In this document: one piece after another, positions 12,401 through 20,344 of the stretch
Position numbering within the stretch: the stretch's first letter is position 1
Layout of the letters: each line of letters opens with the position of its first letter
Assembly: GCA_964507025.1 (NCBI GenBank)
Contig: CAZDOK010000001.1
Span: 124,001-188,000 of the forward strand
DNA: 64,000 bases
Source of the DNA: Amarobacter sp964507025
GTDB lineage: Bacteria > Chloroflexota > Dehalococcoidia > Tepidiformales > Tepidiformaceae
Direction of reading: 5' to 3'
Notes under the pieces: model-generated
What the model was told of the DNA's origin: nothing
The model's input: the letters and a program-made list of their open reading frames with translations, nothing else
The model's database searches: none
Made by a program: the position numbers and the translations under genes

Positions 12401-13851
12401 TGACGGTCACGGCGGCTGTCCCCACGGGCTGGGCTCCCGTGCTTGCGCTCCCCGGAGACTGCAGCCTGTTCAACGGAGTGGCGGACCCCTCCGCGGACGA
12501 ATCCGTGTCGGTCACTGTGTCCGGGGTGCAGCCCGGCGACGAGGTCCACGTCTGCGCCGTGAGCGTCGCGGTTGGATCGCTGATGCTGGTGGTCAACGAG
12601 ACCCACCCGACCGATGGCCCGGAGCATTGGACGTTTGCGACCAGCGCCCCGGAGATTGGCAATCCCGGGCTGACCACGCCTCCGAACACCGGCCCCGAGT
12701 CGCTCCAGGCGGCCGCTGTCCGCGCGTTCGCTCGCATCCCCGTTGGGTCGTACGCGATACGCCAGGTCGGCGGTCGAATGGCCTGTGTTGCCGGGGCGAC
12801 CGCCACGGACTTCCAGACGATGGGTGCAGCGAAGCAGGACGCACTGCCAGCGGATGCCGAAATCAACATCGTCATCGGCGACGCGGAGTTGCCGTTCGTC
12901 ATCGAAAAGGGCCGGACCACGTACGTGCGGTTCGACAATGCCGGCTGCGGGACGGTGCTCGAAACCGGCGTGATCGCCGTCGAAGTGGTGAACGACCTCG
13001 ACGGCGATGGCGCGCGAGACCCCGGCGAACCAGGCATCGCCGGCTGGCCGGTGGAGGTCTCCAGCCCCGACGGGGTCAGCGGGCTGTTCACGGACAGCAC
13101 TGGCACCGTGCAGTTCCCCGTCGTCACCGGCGGCACCCACCACGTGCTGCAGGGCGGCAAGCACGGCTGGCGCGCCACTTCGCCCGTCCAGATCGTAATC
13201 GCCGCGGGCCTTGGCGAGACCACGAGCGTTTCCTTCTTTCAGCAGCCGCGCGTGGCCATTACTGCCGCGATGACCGAAATCTCGCTCGGCCATCCCGCCG
13301 GCGCGCCGGGCGAAGGGTGGGTGTTCGCTCTCGAAGGCTGCGGCGAAGCGCATTCCGCGTCCACGGCGAGCTCCGGAAGCATCACGTTCGAGGACCTCCC
13401 TCCGGCAGCCGGCTGCGCGTACACCATCAGCGTCGCCGGCCGCACGGGCTGGTCGACCGTTGTCTCCTCGAAGGTCACCGTCCCGGTCGGGGCGGGAGAG
13501 ACGGCTACGCTCTCGTTTGCGGCCGTGAAGATTGAAGTCTGCCTCGACTGCACCCCGCCGGCCGGAACGGTGACTTCCGGCGAAGTGTCCCCCACGCTCG
13601 CGGTCGTGCAGGTGGTCGCCGGCTCGAACCTGGTGACATGGCCTGGCGGTCCCGTGCCCGTCCAGCAGGTGTTCGGCGAATCCGCGGGCGTGCGCGCCGT
13701 GTACCTGTGGGACAGCGAAACGGGCGCGTGGCTGAAGTACTTCCCCGGGCTCCCGGCGTACCTGACTGATCTGGTGACCCTTGCGCCGGGGGCCGTCTAC
13801 TGGGTCATCTCCACGGGTGCCTTCACCATCCCCGTACCCGGCGCGGGTTAG
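9421..13851 (+). CDS. Very large secreted multidomain surface protein with DUF11-like and SdrD-B-like repeats
   Basis: The 1476-residue protein begins with a Sec signal (VKLGLMVLLLLTGAAG then an Ala-rich cleavage area) behind GGAGG spaced 5 bases from the GTG start. About residues 30-205 form an extracellular domain ending in a run of prolines. Three DUF11-like units follow (about 210-345, 350-490, 490-625), each with paired Cys. Later modules include CLVVDDNLDGIAEPDGG, and an SdrD-B-like unit at about 1185-1260 with the calcium-loop sequence DLDGDGARDPGEPGIAG. The last 95 residues (GSNLVTWPGG...VYWVISTG) form a separate Trp/Pro-rich domain. No LPXTG or C-terminal anchor helix is seen, so attachment to the cell is unclear. 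A role in the cell envelope or adhesion is inference. Confidence 0.8.
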   Translation: MRTTVKLGLMVLLLLTGAAGSPGGELFRTPPARAAIATSDPSAAQCTNSSATDNDHGATTGWSCTKGATAEQLSDLGSGNNSSNGRVNLEADDTEGGGKDYLKVTFPVPDYGGPFRHAAIRVWSSASDDTGLLMLGPDTSSHWNRYGSAAPGEAVAYSNGDLDNAVIPLSGLSLTVRLRMSCPGSSDCGALVDKVELVITYGYDDPPPPPPLPDVTKTAADLDPSTPGPQSIDATRAFWDITIDNTATGAVARQGLVVSDGHTDAILESTTPAGACGSEPSQGSTWTCDVPAAATTVLRISRPRSAVANACTGGPLTNFVSSATLVDGTPLSIQPGAAASPIAITIPPDASACPLPAVRLVAHDPPVANGSAYWDIAIEQPAGGIARSVSLIPATAVEIADEAPPGSCAFEQDALLCDVPAEGSVAVTVRRALSAENLDSGTLCTGGTISLNLDAASLADGTPLAIAAGGPSTSVAYAVQDTSACDPVAVAKSLLPAGAATVDDPDQVAWVLSLSNPATGLDAATIVLRDTDAEVVSGPAYSSGGGYCDGDVTSDAGASCTLPAGASVEWTVRPTPAVEQECAARTFENVAEHRSGADAVWVDLPGPDIVLAGNPALCTRVVEVCLVVDDNLDGIAEPDGGQFRFGNSGNDTTLTLEATEGAASCGDLVVPATTVSIFQFGAEAGDRPGSNGLAGGWSGDAPGYPRGFAGESSCDVAGAAEAVSVDATVVQVTFCNRPAPRTRPVVVAHHYFPAELPVTRPTIAFSAPDILPSCTAADASNGAFSTWTCLVPTEWGGEVDVLVPTGRVAGACPVGLEPVADYRSCSHRYASLAVRATFVEHGVPLADADIPAVAVDGASIAPASVQASIDWGSLPVDPLSVHSVGIRFDADRWRLSGTPMLAGEECGWGTPPATGAADVLVNLSAGGNCTVTFALERLVANVTVHQLYLGAPGDPPAISVAIDDVPDAGPWAESGSPVDTWHKAVGIATGGSTVTVTAAVPTGWAPVLALPGDCSLFNGVADPSADESVSVTVSGVQPGDEVHVCAVSVAVGSLMLVVNETHPTDGPEHWTFATSAPEIGNPGLTTPPNTGPESLQAAAVRAFARIPVGSYAIRQVGGRMACVAGATATDFQTMGAAKQDALPADAEINIVIGDAELPFVIEKGRTTYVRFDNAGCGTVLETGVIAVEVVNDLDGDGARDPGEPGIAGWPVEVSSPDGVSGLFTDSTGTVQFPVVTGGTHHVLQGGKHGWRATSPVQIVIAAGLGETTSVSFFQQPRVAITAAMTEISLGHPAGAPGEGWVFALEGCGEAHSASTASSGSITFEDLPPAAGCAYTISVAGRTGWSTVVSSKVTVPVGAGETATLSFAAVKIEVCLDCTPPAGTVTSGEVSPTLAVVQVVAGSNLVTWPGGPVPVQQVFGESAGVRAVYLWDSETGAWLKYFPGLPAYLTDLVTLAPGAVYWVISTGAFTIPVPGAG

Positions 13852-13918
13852 GGGGGCCTCATCCCCGTGCTTAGCCGGAGATGCCGTGCTGTTCGCACGC
13901 TCCGGATAAACTCGGGAT

Positions 13919-15064
13919 GTGACGACAGAATCCCGGCCGAACCGAGCGGCCGATATCAAGCGTTATCGCGAGAATCTGCGGGATGAGGTCGACGGGGCCG
14001 CGCTCTATCGCCTCCTCGCAGACGCGGAGAAGGATCCTCACCTCAAGACCGTCTACGAGCGCCTGGCCGTGAGCGAAGACCGCCACACGGCCCTTTGGGA
14101 GCGCAAGCTCCGCGAGGCCGGTGCCGAGGTGCCCCGCTTCAAACCTTCGTTTCGCGTGAAGATCATCGGCTGGCTCGCGCGCAGGTTCGGCACCGAGGCA
14201 GTCAGCCCCATCGTCACGCGCATGGAGATGGCGGCGACGGGGATGTACGACACCCAGCCCGAAGCCGTAGCCGAACACCTTCCCGCCGACGAGCGGTCCC
14301 ACGCACGCCTCTTCCGCGAGATCAGTTCGGGCAGCCGCGCTGGCCGCGTGTCGGTCGACATCGCGCGGGTCGAGGGGCGCCACCGAGCTGCCAACGGAAA
14401 TGCGCTCCGGGCCGCAGTCCTCGGCGCAAATGATGGTCTCGTCTCGAATCTCAGCCTGGTGATGGGCGTTGCCGGCGCGGACCCGGGCCGCGATCTTGTG
14501 GTTCTGTCTGGTGTCGCCGGTCTGCTGGCCGGGTCGCTCAGCATGGCCCTCGGAGAGTGGATCAGCGTTCGCAGCTCTACCGAGGCACTTGAGCGCCAGC
14601 TGGAGATAGAAAAGGAAGAGCTCGAGCATATCCCCGAGGAGGAGGAGGCCGAGCTGACGCTTATCTATCAGGCGAAGGGGCTCACCGAAGCCGACGCCCG
14701 AGCCACCGCGAAACGCATCATCTCGAATCCAGACATCGCGCTCTCCACGCTCGCCCGCGAGGAGCTTGGGATGACCCAGGAGGAATCCGGGAGCGCCTGG
14801 GTTGCGGCGATCACGTCGTTCCTCACGTTCAGTGTTGGGGCAATCCTCCCCGTCCTGCCGTGGCTGGTGTTCTCCGGGGTGGCGGGCATTGCCGGGAGCG
14901 CCATCGCCAGCGGACTTGGCCTCTTCCTCGTCGGCGCCGTCATCACCCTCTACACGGGCCGGAACGCATGGTTCTCGGGGCTCCGCATGCTTGGCTTTGG
15001 TCTCGCGGCCTCGGCGATTACGTTCGGCATCGGGAAGCTCATCGGAGTCAGTACCGGAGTCTGA
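13919..15064 (+). CDS. Ferritin-like domain fused to VIT1/CCC1 membrane transporter (MbfA-like)
   Basis: Residues 1-140 form a four-helix ferritin/rubrerythrin-like domain with iron-ligand type motifs (AVSEDRH, ADERSH). Residues about 160-381 match the VIT1/CCC1 family: ALRAAVLGANDGLVSNLSLV, a helix pair with SLSMALGEWISV, an acidic cytosolic loop (EIEKEELEHIPEEEEAE), then three hydrophobic helices. The same architecture in alpha-proteobacterial MbfA exports iron under iron or peroxide stress. The 381-residue length fits. The start is a GTG at 13919 with only a weak Shine-Dalgarno sequence. It probably exports ferrous iron or manganese at the inner membrane; this is inferred from the family. 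Confidence 0.85.
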   Translation: MTTESRPNRAADIKRYRENLRDEVDGAALYRLLADAEKDPHLKTVYERLAVSEDRHTALWERKLREAGAEVPRFKPSFRVKIIGWLARRFGTEAVSPIVTRMEMAATGMYDTQPEAVAEHLPADERSHARLFREISSGSRAGRVSVDIARVEGRHRAANGNALRAAVLGANDGLVSNLSLVMGVAGADPGRDLVVLSGVAGLLAGSLSMALGEWISVRSSTEALERQLEIEKEELEHIPEEEEAELTLIYQAKGLTEADARATAKRIISNPDIALSTLAREELGMTQEESGSAWVAAITSFLTFSVGAILPVLPWLVFSGVAGIAGSAIASGLGLFLVGAVITLYTGRNAWFSGLRMLGFGLAASAITFGIGKLIGVSTGV

Positions 15065-15069
15065 CCCCG

Positions 15070-15582
15070 CTAGATGCCGATCTCCATGGTCAACCGCCGG
15101 TCTGTCGTGCGAATCGATGTGAGGCGGTACTCCAGCCCGCCCGCAAGCTCATCAAGCCGCTGCTGGATAGGCTCTTCCATGAGGTCAGCGACAGCCTGAG
15201 GCGCGGCGATTTCCCCGAGCGCGGCTTCGACGACGTCGAGCTGCAGCCGGCCATCGACGATGTTGGGGTCCAGCGTAATCGACGAGCGCAGCCCAACCCC
15301 GAGCGTCCCAAGGGTCATCTCGACCTTGATGATGCCGGCGGTCCCCACCGTCACCTCGACGTGCGGTTTCTCTCCGAAGGCGGGTATCTGTGGGAGCTGG
15401 TCGGCGATGATGATCGCGAGCGCGCGTTCATCGAGCACCAGCGTCACATTCCCGCCACCCGCACCATCCGCACCATTTGTTTCGAAGTCGGGGTCGATGG
15501 TGAAGAACAGGACAGTGCCGAGAGCGCCGCAAACGCCGCCCAGCACAAGGAGGAGTAGCGTTCTCATGAGCGCTGACACCAT
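15070..15582 (-). CDS. Membrane-anchored hypothetical protein
   Basis: I do not recognise the family. The product of about 170 residues has one N-terminal hydrophobic helix (MRTLLLLVLGGVCGALG) followed by a short Gly/Asn-rich linker and a soluble domain of alternating hydrophobic strands and amphipathic helices (for example VTVGTAGIIKVEMTLGTLGV). It resembles a periplasmic/extracellular lipid-binding-like beta domain in shape only. Several in-frame starts exist (TTG 15606, ATG 15597, 15582, 15567) and none has a clear ribosome binding site. It ends 5 bp from the convergent MbfA-like gene and its upstream side faces the 5S rRNA gene. Confidence 0.6.
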   Translation of the reverse strand: MVSALMRTLLLLVLGGVCGALGTVLFFTIDPDFETNGADGAGGGNVTLVLDERALAIIIADQLPQIPAFGEKPHVEVTVGTAGIIKVEMTLGTLGVGLRSSITLDPNIVDGRLQLDVVEAALGEIAAPQAVADLMEEPIQQRLDELAGGLEYRLTSIRTTDRRLTMEIGI

Positions 15583-15651
15583 GCCCGGAACGCCCATTGC
15601 GGGCAACCAGTGGCACTTGCGCGTAATTCCGGAGCGGCTGCATACTGAGCA

Positions 15652-15769
15652 CTCTGGTGGCTAGAGCGAGGTGGTCCCACCCGTTCCCATCCCGAACACG
15701 GAAGTGAAACGCCTCAGCGCTGACGATACTGCCCGGGCAACCGGGTGGGAAAATAGGCCGCCGCCGGTT
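15652..15769 (+). rRNA. rrf: 5S ribosomal RNA (lone copy)
   Basis: The segment shows the 5S core: CTGGTGGC at 15654-15661 pairs with GCCGCCGG at 15760-15767 to form helix I, and the loop C region CCCGTTCCCATCCCGAACACG lies at 15690-15710 followed by GAAGTGAAACGC. The 3' part GGGTGGGAAAATAGG matches helix IV/loop E of bacterial 5S. Neither 16S nor 23S rRNA is next to it: the neighbours are protein genes, so this copy is unlinked. A strong terminator follows within 10 bases. Ends are set from helix I and may be off by a few bases. Confidence 0.93.
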
Positions 15770-15774
15770 AATAG

Positions 15775-15799
15775 AAAGCCGCCCCCTTGGCGGTTTTTT
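15775..15799 (+). terminator. Rho-independent terminator of the 5S gene
   Basis: AAAGCCGCC, a 5-base loop CCCTT and GGCGGTTTT form a 9-bp stem that runs into six T residues (15794-15799). It directly follows the 5S rRNA. Confidence 0.93.
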
Positions 15800-15830
15800 G
15801 CATTTTGGCCGTGAGCGGTAACTCTGGGCC

Positions 15831-15857
15831 CCCTCCGAACGTTTCATACCCGGAGGG
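15831..15857. other. Unassigned hairpin between 5S terminator and rpsA
   Basis: CCCTCCG (15831-15837) and CGGAGGG (15851-15857) form a perfect 7-bp stem around a 13-base loop. No T-run follows on either strand. The 5S-to-rpsA interval (15800-16013) holds nothing else recognisable except this hairpin and a candidate -10 element. Confidence 0.35.
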
Positions 15858-15930
15858 AGCCGCCCGAAAAGGCAGCCCCGCGAAGCGCCGGGAGCAGCCC
15901 CGGTTGCTTTCTCCAACGATCGGCCGCTGC

Positions 15931-15936
15931 TACAAT
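15931..15936 (+). promoter_or_regulatory. Candidate -10 element for rpsA
   Basis: TACAAT matches 5 of 6 positions of the sigma-A -10 box and lies 77 bases before the rpsA start. The best -35-like hexamer (TTGCTT at 15904-15909) is 21 bp away, too far for a standard promoter, so this is tentative. Confidence 0.3.
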
Positions 15937-16013
15937 CGATTTCGAGACCCCTCAATTCACCCCGGCCGCGTCCCTATTCCCAGTAGGTCGTTTGGCCCCA
16001 GACGGAGCCGCAC

Positions 16014-17606
16014 TTGTCACCAGAAACCGCCCAATCCACCCCCACCCAGCCCGAAGCGAACGACATGGTCATGGACATGGGGGCACTCCTCGAAATGGAG
16101 GATGCCCAGCCCGGCCAGCTTCGCCGCGGCGAGATCGTCGAGGGGATGGTCATGGGCGCTTCTCCCGATGGCCTCATCGTCGACGTTGGTACCAAGACCG
16201 AGGCTGTCATCCCCCAGAACGAAATGCTCTCCCTCGGCGTCGACGGCGCAGCGAAGCTGAAGGCTGGCGATACCGTGAAGGTGATGGTCCTCCAGCCGTC
16301 GAGCTCGGAAGGCCACGCCATCGTCTCGCTCGACCGCGCCCGTGGCGAGGAGGGTTGGGACACGCTCGCCGCTCGCCACGAGTCTGGCGAGATCTTCGAG
16401 GCCCAGGTCACCGGCCATAACCGTGGCGGCGTCCTGGTCAATGTCGATGGCGTCAATGCCTTCGTTCCGCTCTCGCAGATCGATAGCGTGCGTCGCGACG
16501 ACCCCGACGCGGCCAACCAGCTCGCGAACCTCGTCGGCAAGCCGATCAATTTGAAGGTCATTGAGCTCAACAGGAAGCGCAACCGCGTGATTCTCTCAGA
16601 GCGCGCCGCCATGGCCGAAGTCCGCAAGGGCCAAAAGGAGCGAGTCCTCGAAGAGCTCGAGGAAGGCCAGATCCGCACCGGCCGCGTCTCCTCGATCACC
16701 GACTTCGGCGTCTTCGTGGATCTCGGCGGAGCCGACGGCCTCGCCCACATGACCGAGCTCACCTGGGAGCGCGGCAAGAAGGCACGGGACCTGTTCAATG
16801 TCGGCGACGAAGTGCAGGCCTACATCCTGAAGATCGACCGTGACACCAAGAAGATCTCGCTATCGCTGAAGCGCGCCCAGCCCGAGAAATGGGACACCAC
16901 GGTCAACCGTTTCGTGGTCGGCCAGATTCTCATTGGCCGCGTGACCAAGCTCATGGCGTTTGGAGCGTTCGTTCGCCTCGATGGGCCGGTCGAAGGGCTT
17001 ATCCACATCTCCGAGCTATCCAACCGCCGCATCCAGCACCCCAAGGATGTGGTGAAGGAAGGCGATGTGGTGCCGGTCAAGCTCGTCCGCATCGAGAAGG
17101 ACCGCCACCGCCTCGGCCTGAGCCTCCGCCAGGCGCGCAATGATGCCGAAGCGATGGGCTTTGTGTTCGATGCCAACGGCGCTGTGATCGACTACCCGGA
17201 CGACGTTCGCGAGCAGTTCAGTCTGCCAGCCCGGGACAAGTCGCTCCCGCCGGCTCGCCGCGAACCGCGCACGGCCCAGGAGGCTATCGAGCAGGCCGTC
17301 TCGCGCGATGCCGAGCCGATCTCCGCCTTTGCACACGCCTTCCAGCAAGCCCTCGAGAAAGAGGAGGGTGGCGGTGTAATCGCCGATTCCATCGCACAGG
17401 CAGGGGCAGCCGCAGGGGAAAGCCAGGTAAATACCGACGCGACGGCAGCCGCCCCGGTGTTGGAAGATGGATCTGCCGAGCAGGCAGAAGCCGAATCGCC
17501 GAAAGCCGCTGAAGCCGCTGAAGCCGCGGACGAACCCGGAGAACCCGGCGGGGACGCGGCGCCTACAGCAGACTCGACTGAGGAGGCACCTGCTGACGGC
17601 TCCTAG
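16014..17606 (+). CDS. rpsA: Ribosomal protein S1 (four S1 domains)
   Basis: The 530-residue protein has four S1 RNA-binding domains, about residues 38-108, 124-196, 212-285 and 297-372. Domains three and four keep the strongest family motifs (TGRVSSITDFGVFVDLGG and GRVTKLMAFGAFVRLDGPVEGLIHISEL). S1 binds mRNA leaders on the 30S subunit. Four domains, rather than the six of proteobacteria, is common outside that phylum. The C-terminal 120 residues are Ala/Glu-rich and probably disordered. The start is TTG at 16014, supported by CGGAG seven bases upstream; the next ATG (16065) would keep all domains. It is followed 38 bp later by clpC. Confidence 0.92.
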   Translation: MSPETAQSTPTQPEANDMVMDMGALLEMEDAQPGQLRRGEIVEGMVMGASPDGLIVDVGTKTEAVIPQNEMLSLGVDGAAKLKAGDTVKVMVLQPSSSEGHAIVSLDRARGEEGWDTLAARHESGEIFEAQVTGHNRGGVLVNVDGVNAFVPLSQIDSVRRDDPDAANQLANLVGKPINLKVIELNRKRNRVILSERAAMAEVRKGQKERVLEELEEGQIRTGRVSSITDFGVFVDLGGADGLAHMTELTWERGKKARDLFNVGDEVQAYILKIDRDTKKISLSLKRAQPEKWDTTVNRFVVGQILIGRVTKLMAFGAFVRLDGPVEGLIHISELSNRRIQHPKDVVKEGDVVPVKLVRIEKDRHRLGLSLRQARNDAEAMGFVFDANGAVIDYPDDVREQFSLPARDKSLPPARREPRTAQEAIEQAVSRDAEPISAFAHAFQQALEKEEGGGVIADSIAQAGAAAGESQVNTDATAAAPVLEDGSAEQAEAESPKAAEAAEAADEPGEPGGDAAPTADSTEEAPADGS

Positions 17607-17644
17607 TCGTTCTTTGGGCGTACCCAGAGGGTTGGAGAAGGAAC

Positions 17645-20116
17645 ATGGCCGATAGGTTCGACAAGTTCACCGAGCGAGCACGCCGCGTGCTGACGCTCGC
17701 GCAGGAAGAAGCACACCGCTTCAACCACAACTATATCGGCACCGAGCACATCCTCCTCGGACTGGTGCGCGAAGGCGACGGTGTGGCCGCCAAGGTGCTT
17801 GCCAACCTCGGCGTTGAGCTCAACAAGGTCCGCTCCGCAGTCGAGTTCATCATCGGTCGTGGCGACCGCACGGTCCTCGGCGAAATCGGCCTCACGCCCC
17901 GCGCGAAGAAGGTCATCGAGCTCGCGGTCGATGAGGCTCGCCGTCTCAATCACAGCTACATCGGCACCGAGCATCTCTTGCTGGGCCTCGTTCGCGAGGG
18001 CGAAGGCATCGCTGCGGGCGTGCTCGAAAGCCTCGGTGTCAACCTCGAGCGCGTTCGCGCCGAAACAACGCGCATCCTGAGCCAGTCGGCCCCGCAGGCT
18101 GCCAGTGCCGGCGCCGGCGCCCGCCAGGCCACCCGCACGCCAACCGTCGACCAGCTCGGCATCGACCTGACCGCCGCAGCCCGTAACGGCCAGCTCGACC
18201 CGGTCATCGGCCGCTCGAACGAGTTGGAGCGTGTCGTCCAGATCCTCTCGCGCCGCACCAAGAACAACCCCGTGCTCATCGGCGAGCCAGGTGTGGGGAA
18301 AACGGCCATCGCCGAGCTCCTCGCGCAGCGCATCGTCTCCGGCGACGTGCCCGAGACGTTGCAGGGCAAGCGCCTCCTGACCCTCGACATCGGTTCGCTG
18401 GTGGCTGGCACGAAGTATCGTGGCGAATTCGAGGAGCGCCTGAAGAAGGTCATCGAGGAAATCAAGGGCTCCGGCAACTGCATCCTGTTCATCGATGAGC
18501 TCCACATGCTCGTCGGCGCGGGGGCAGCCGAAGGCGCCGTCGATGCGGCAAACATCCTGAAGCCGTCGCTCGCCCGCGGCGAGCTGCAGTGCATCGGCGC
18601 CACCACGCTTGATGAGTACCGCAAGCACATCGAGCGCGACGCAGCGCTCGAACGCCGCTTCCAACCGGTCATGGTCGAACAACCCACCGTGGAAGAGACG
18701 ATCGAGATCCTCAAAGGCATCCGGCCGCGCTACGAAGAACACCACAAGCTCAAGATCAGCGATGCCGCCCTCACTGGCGCCGCCGAGCTTTCGGCCCGGT
18801 ACGTCAGCGACCGCTTCCTTCCCGACAAGGCCATCGACCTCATCGATGAGGCCGCCAGCCGCGTTCGCATCCGGCGCGCTGCTACCCCGCCATCTCTCAA
18901 GGAAGCGATGAAGGGCCTCGAAAGCCTCCGCCGCGAGAAGGACCAGGCCATCTCGTCGCAGCAGTACGAGTACGCTGCCGAGCTTCGCGACCGCGAACTC
19001 AAGCTCCAGGACAAGATCAAGGAGATGGGCGAGTGGGAGGAAGGCGAGGAAGGCATCGCCACCCCCGTGGTCACCGAGGAAGATGTCTCCGAGGTCGTCT
19101 CCATGTGGACGGGCATCCCGGTCGCCCGCATCGCGAGCGAGGAGAGCGCCCGCCTGCTCAAGATGGAAGAGCAGCTCCGGGGACGCGTCATCGGCCAGGA
19201 CGAAGCAATCGAGACCATCGCCCGGGCCGTCCGCCGAGCTCGCGCCGGCCTCAAGGACCCGCGCCGTCCGATCGGCGTGTTCCTGTTCTGTGGGCCTACC
19301 GGCGTTGGCAAGACCGAACTCGCTCGCGCGCTCGCGGAGTTCATGTTCGATTCCCAGGACAACATGATTAAGCTCGACATGAGCGAGTTCAGCGAGAAGC
19401 ACACCGTCTCGCGGCTCGTCGGGGCGCCTCCGGGTTACGTCGGCTACGACGACGGCGGTCAGCTCACCGACACCGTGCGGCGCAAGTCGTACTGCCTCAT
19501 CCTCCTCGACGAAATCGAGAAGGCGCACCCGGAAGTCTTCAACCTGCTGCTCCAGATCTTCGACGAAGGCCGCCTGGCCGACGCCAAGGGCCGCAAGGTC
19601 GATTTCCGCAACACCATCATCATCATGACCTCCAACGTGGGGTCCGACCTTATCAAGAAGGATTCGGGCCTGGGCTTCACCACCACCACGGAGGAAGTGA
19701 AGACCTTCGAGGACCGCTACCAGCGGATGAAGGAGAAGGTGCTCACCGAGCTGAAGAACGTCTTCAAGCCAGAGTTCCTGAACCGCATTGACAGCACGGT
19801 CGTCTTCCGCTCGCTCTCGCGCGAGGACATCCGCCGCATAGTCGACAACGAGCTGCGCAAGGTGGAGAAGACCCTCCTCCAGAAGGGCATCCGCCTCGAA
19901 GTCACCGACGCCGGCAAGGACTGGCTGGGCGAAAAGGGTTACGACCCGGTGTTCGGCGCCCGTCCGTTGCGCCGCGTCATCCAGGACAACATCGAGGACA
20001 AGCTCAGCGAGATGCTGCTCTCGGGTGAGTTTGGCGCTGGCGACCTCGTCAAGGTCGATGCAGCCGATGGCGGCCTGACAATCGAGCCCGTGCGCGAACC
20101 GGCAGCCGTCGGCTAA
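17645..20116 (+). CDS. clpC: ATP-dependent Clp protease ATP-binding subunit ClpC
   Basis: ClpC is a Hsp100 unfoldase that feeds proteins to ClpP. The 823-residue protein has two Clp-N repeats (about 1-145, each with the RxxNHxYIGTEHxLLGLVREG sequence style), NBD1 with Walker A GEPGVGKT at 213-220 and Walker B LFIDELHM, a middle domain with a UVR-like motif (QYEYAAELRDREL), NBD2 with GPTGVGKT at 550-557 and LLDEIEKAH, and the C-terminal small domain. This is the ClpC, not ClpB or ClpA, arrangement. AGAAGGA lies just before the ATG. No mcsA, mcsB or ctsR is next to it, unlike in Firmicutes. A strong terminator follows. Confidence 0.96.
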   Translation: MADRFDKFTERARRVLTLAQEEAHRFNHNYIGTEHILLGLVREGDGVAAKVLANLGVELNKVRSAVEFIIGRGDRTVLGEIGLTPRAKKVIELAVDEARRLNHSYIGTEHLLLGLVREGEGIAAGVLESLGVNLERVRAETTRILSQSAPQAASAGAGARQATRTPTVDQLGIDLTAAARNGQLDPVIGRSNELERVVQILSRRTKNNPVLIGEPGVGKTAIAELLAQRIVSGDVPETLQGKRLLTLDIGSLVAGTKYRGEFEERLKKVIEEIKGSGNCILFIDELHMLVGAGAAEGAVDAANILKPSLARGELQCIGATTLDEYRKHIERDAALERRFQPVMVEQPTVEETIEILKGIRPRYEEHHKLKISDAALTGAAELSARYVSDRFLPDKAIDLIDEAASRVRIRRAATPPSLKEAMKGLESLRREKDQAISSQQYEYAAELRDRELKLQDKIKEMGEWEEGEEGIATPVVTEEDVSEVVSMWTGIPVARIASEESARLLKMEEQLRGRVIGQDEAIETIARAVRRARAGLKDPRRPIGVFLFCGPTGVGKTELARALAEFMFDSQDNMIKLDMSEFSEKHTVSRLVGAPPGYVGYDDGGQLTDTVRRKSYCLILLDEIEKAHPEVFNLLLQIFDEGRLADAKGRKVDFRNTIIIMTSNVGSDLIKKDSGLGFTTTTEEVKTFEDRYQRMKEKVLTELKNVFKPEFLNRIDSTVVFRSLSREDIRRIVDNELRKVEKTLLQKGIRLEVTDAGKDWLGEKGYDPVFGARPLRRVIQDNIEDKLSEMLLSGEFGAGDLVKVDAADGGLTIEPVREPAAVG

Positions 20117-20140
20117 CCGGCACACCGACAGACCGGACGT

Positions 20141-20170
20141 AACGGGGGCGCCACAGGGCGCCCCCGTTTC
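20141..20170 (+). terminator. Terminator after clpC
   Basis: AACGGGGGCGCC (20141-20152), loop ACAG and GGCGCCCCCGTT (20157-20168) form a perfect 12-bp stem. The downstream sequence CCGTTTC is only moderately T-rich, but the stem is very stable and lies 25 bases after the clpC stop. Confidence 0.85.
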
Positions 20171-20253
20171 CGTTTCATCGTTAACGTTCCGGGCGCGGCT
20201 ACTAGACAAAACGCGTCGCAACCGGCATTCTCTCTGCGTCTGAACGCTAGAAA

Positions 20254-20297
20254 GGCCCCTGCAGGGACGGTTCCGCTGTGGGTAGGGGCCCTGTTTT
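20254..20297 (+). terminator. Possible attenuator hairpin upstream of rpoB
   Basis: GGCCCCT (20254-20260) pairs with AGGGGCC (20284-20290); the 23-base interval contains a small inner hairpin (GGGA/TTCC). CTGTTTT follows. The shape is that of a terminator or attenuator in the rpoB leader or a second terminator behind clpC. Direct evidence for function is lacking. Confidence 0.35.
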
Positions 20298-20314
20298 CGC
20301 TGAACCCCTCGGCA

Positions 20315-20344
20315 TTGACGCCGCGGCGCCTCTTTGGGTACGCT
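20315..20344 (+). promoter_or_regulatory. Candidate rpoB promoter
   Basis: TTGACG (20315-20320) and TACGCT (20339-20344) are separated by 18 bp and lie about 105 bases before the rpoB ATG. The -35 matches 5 of 6 consensus positions, the -10 only 3. Confidence 0.4.

Noticed and set aside
11911..13959. 682-residue minus-strand open frame
   Set aside because: Antisense to the large secreted protein, which has a signal peptide, ribosome site and known domains; the antisense frame has none.
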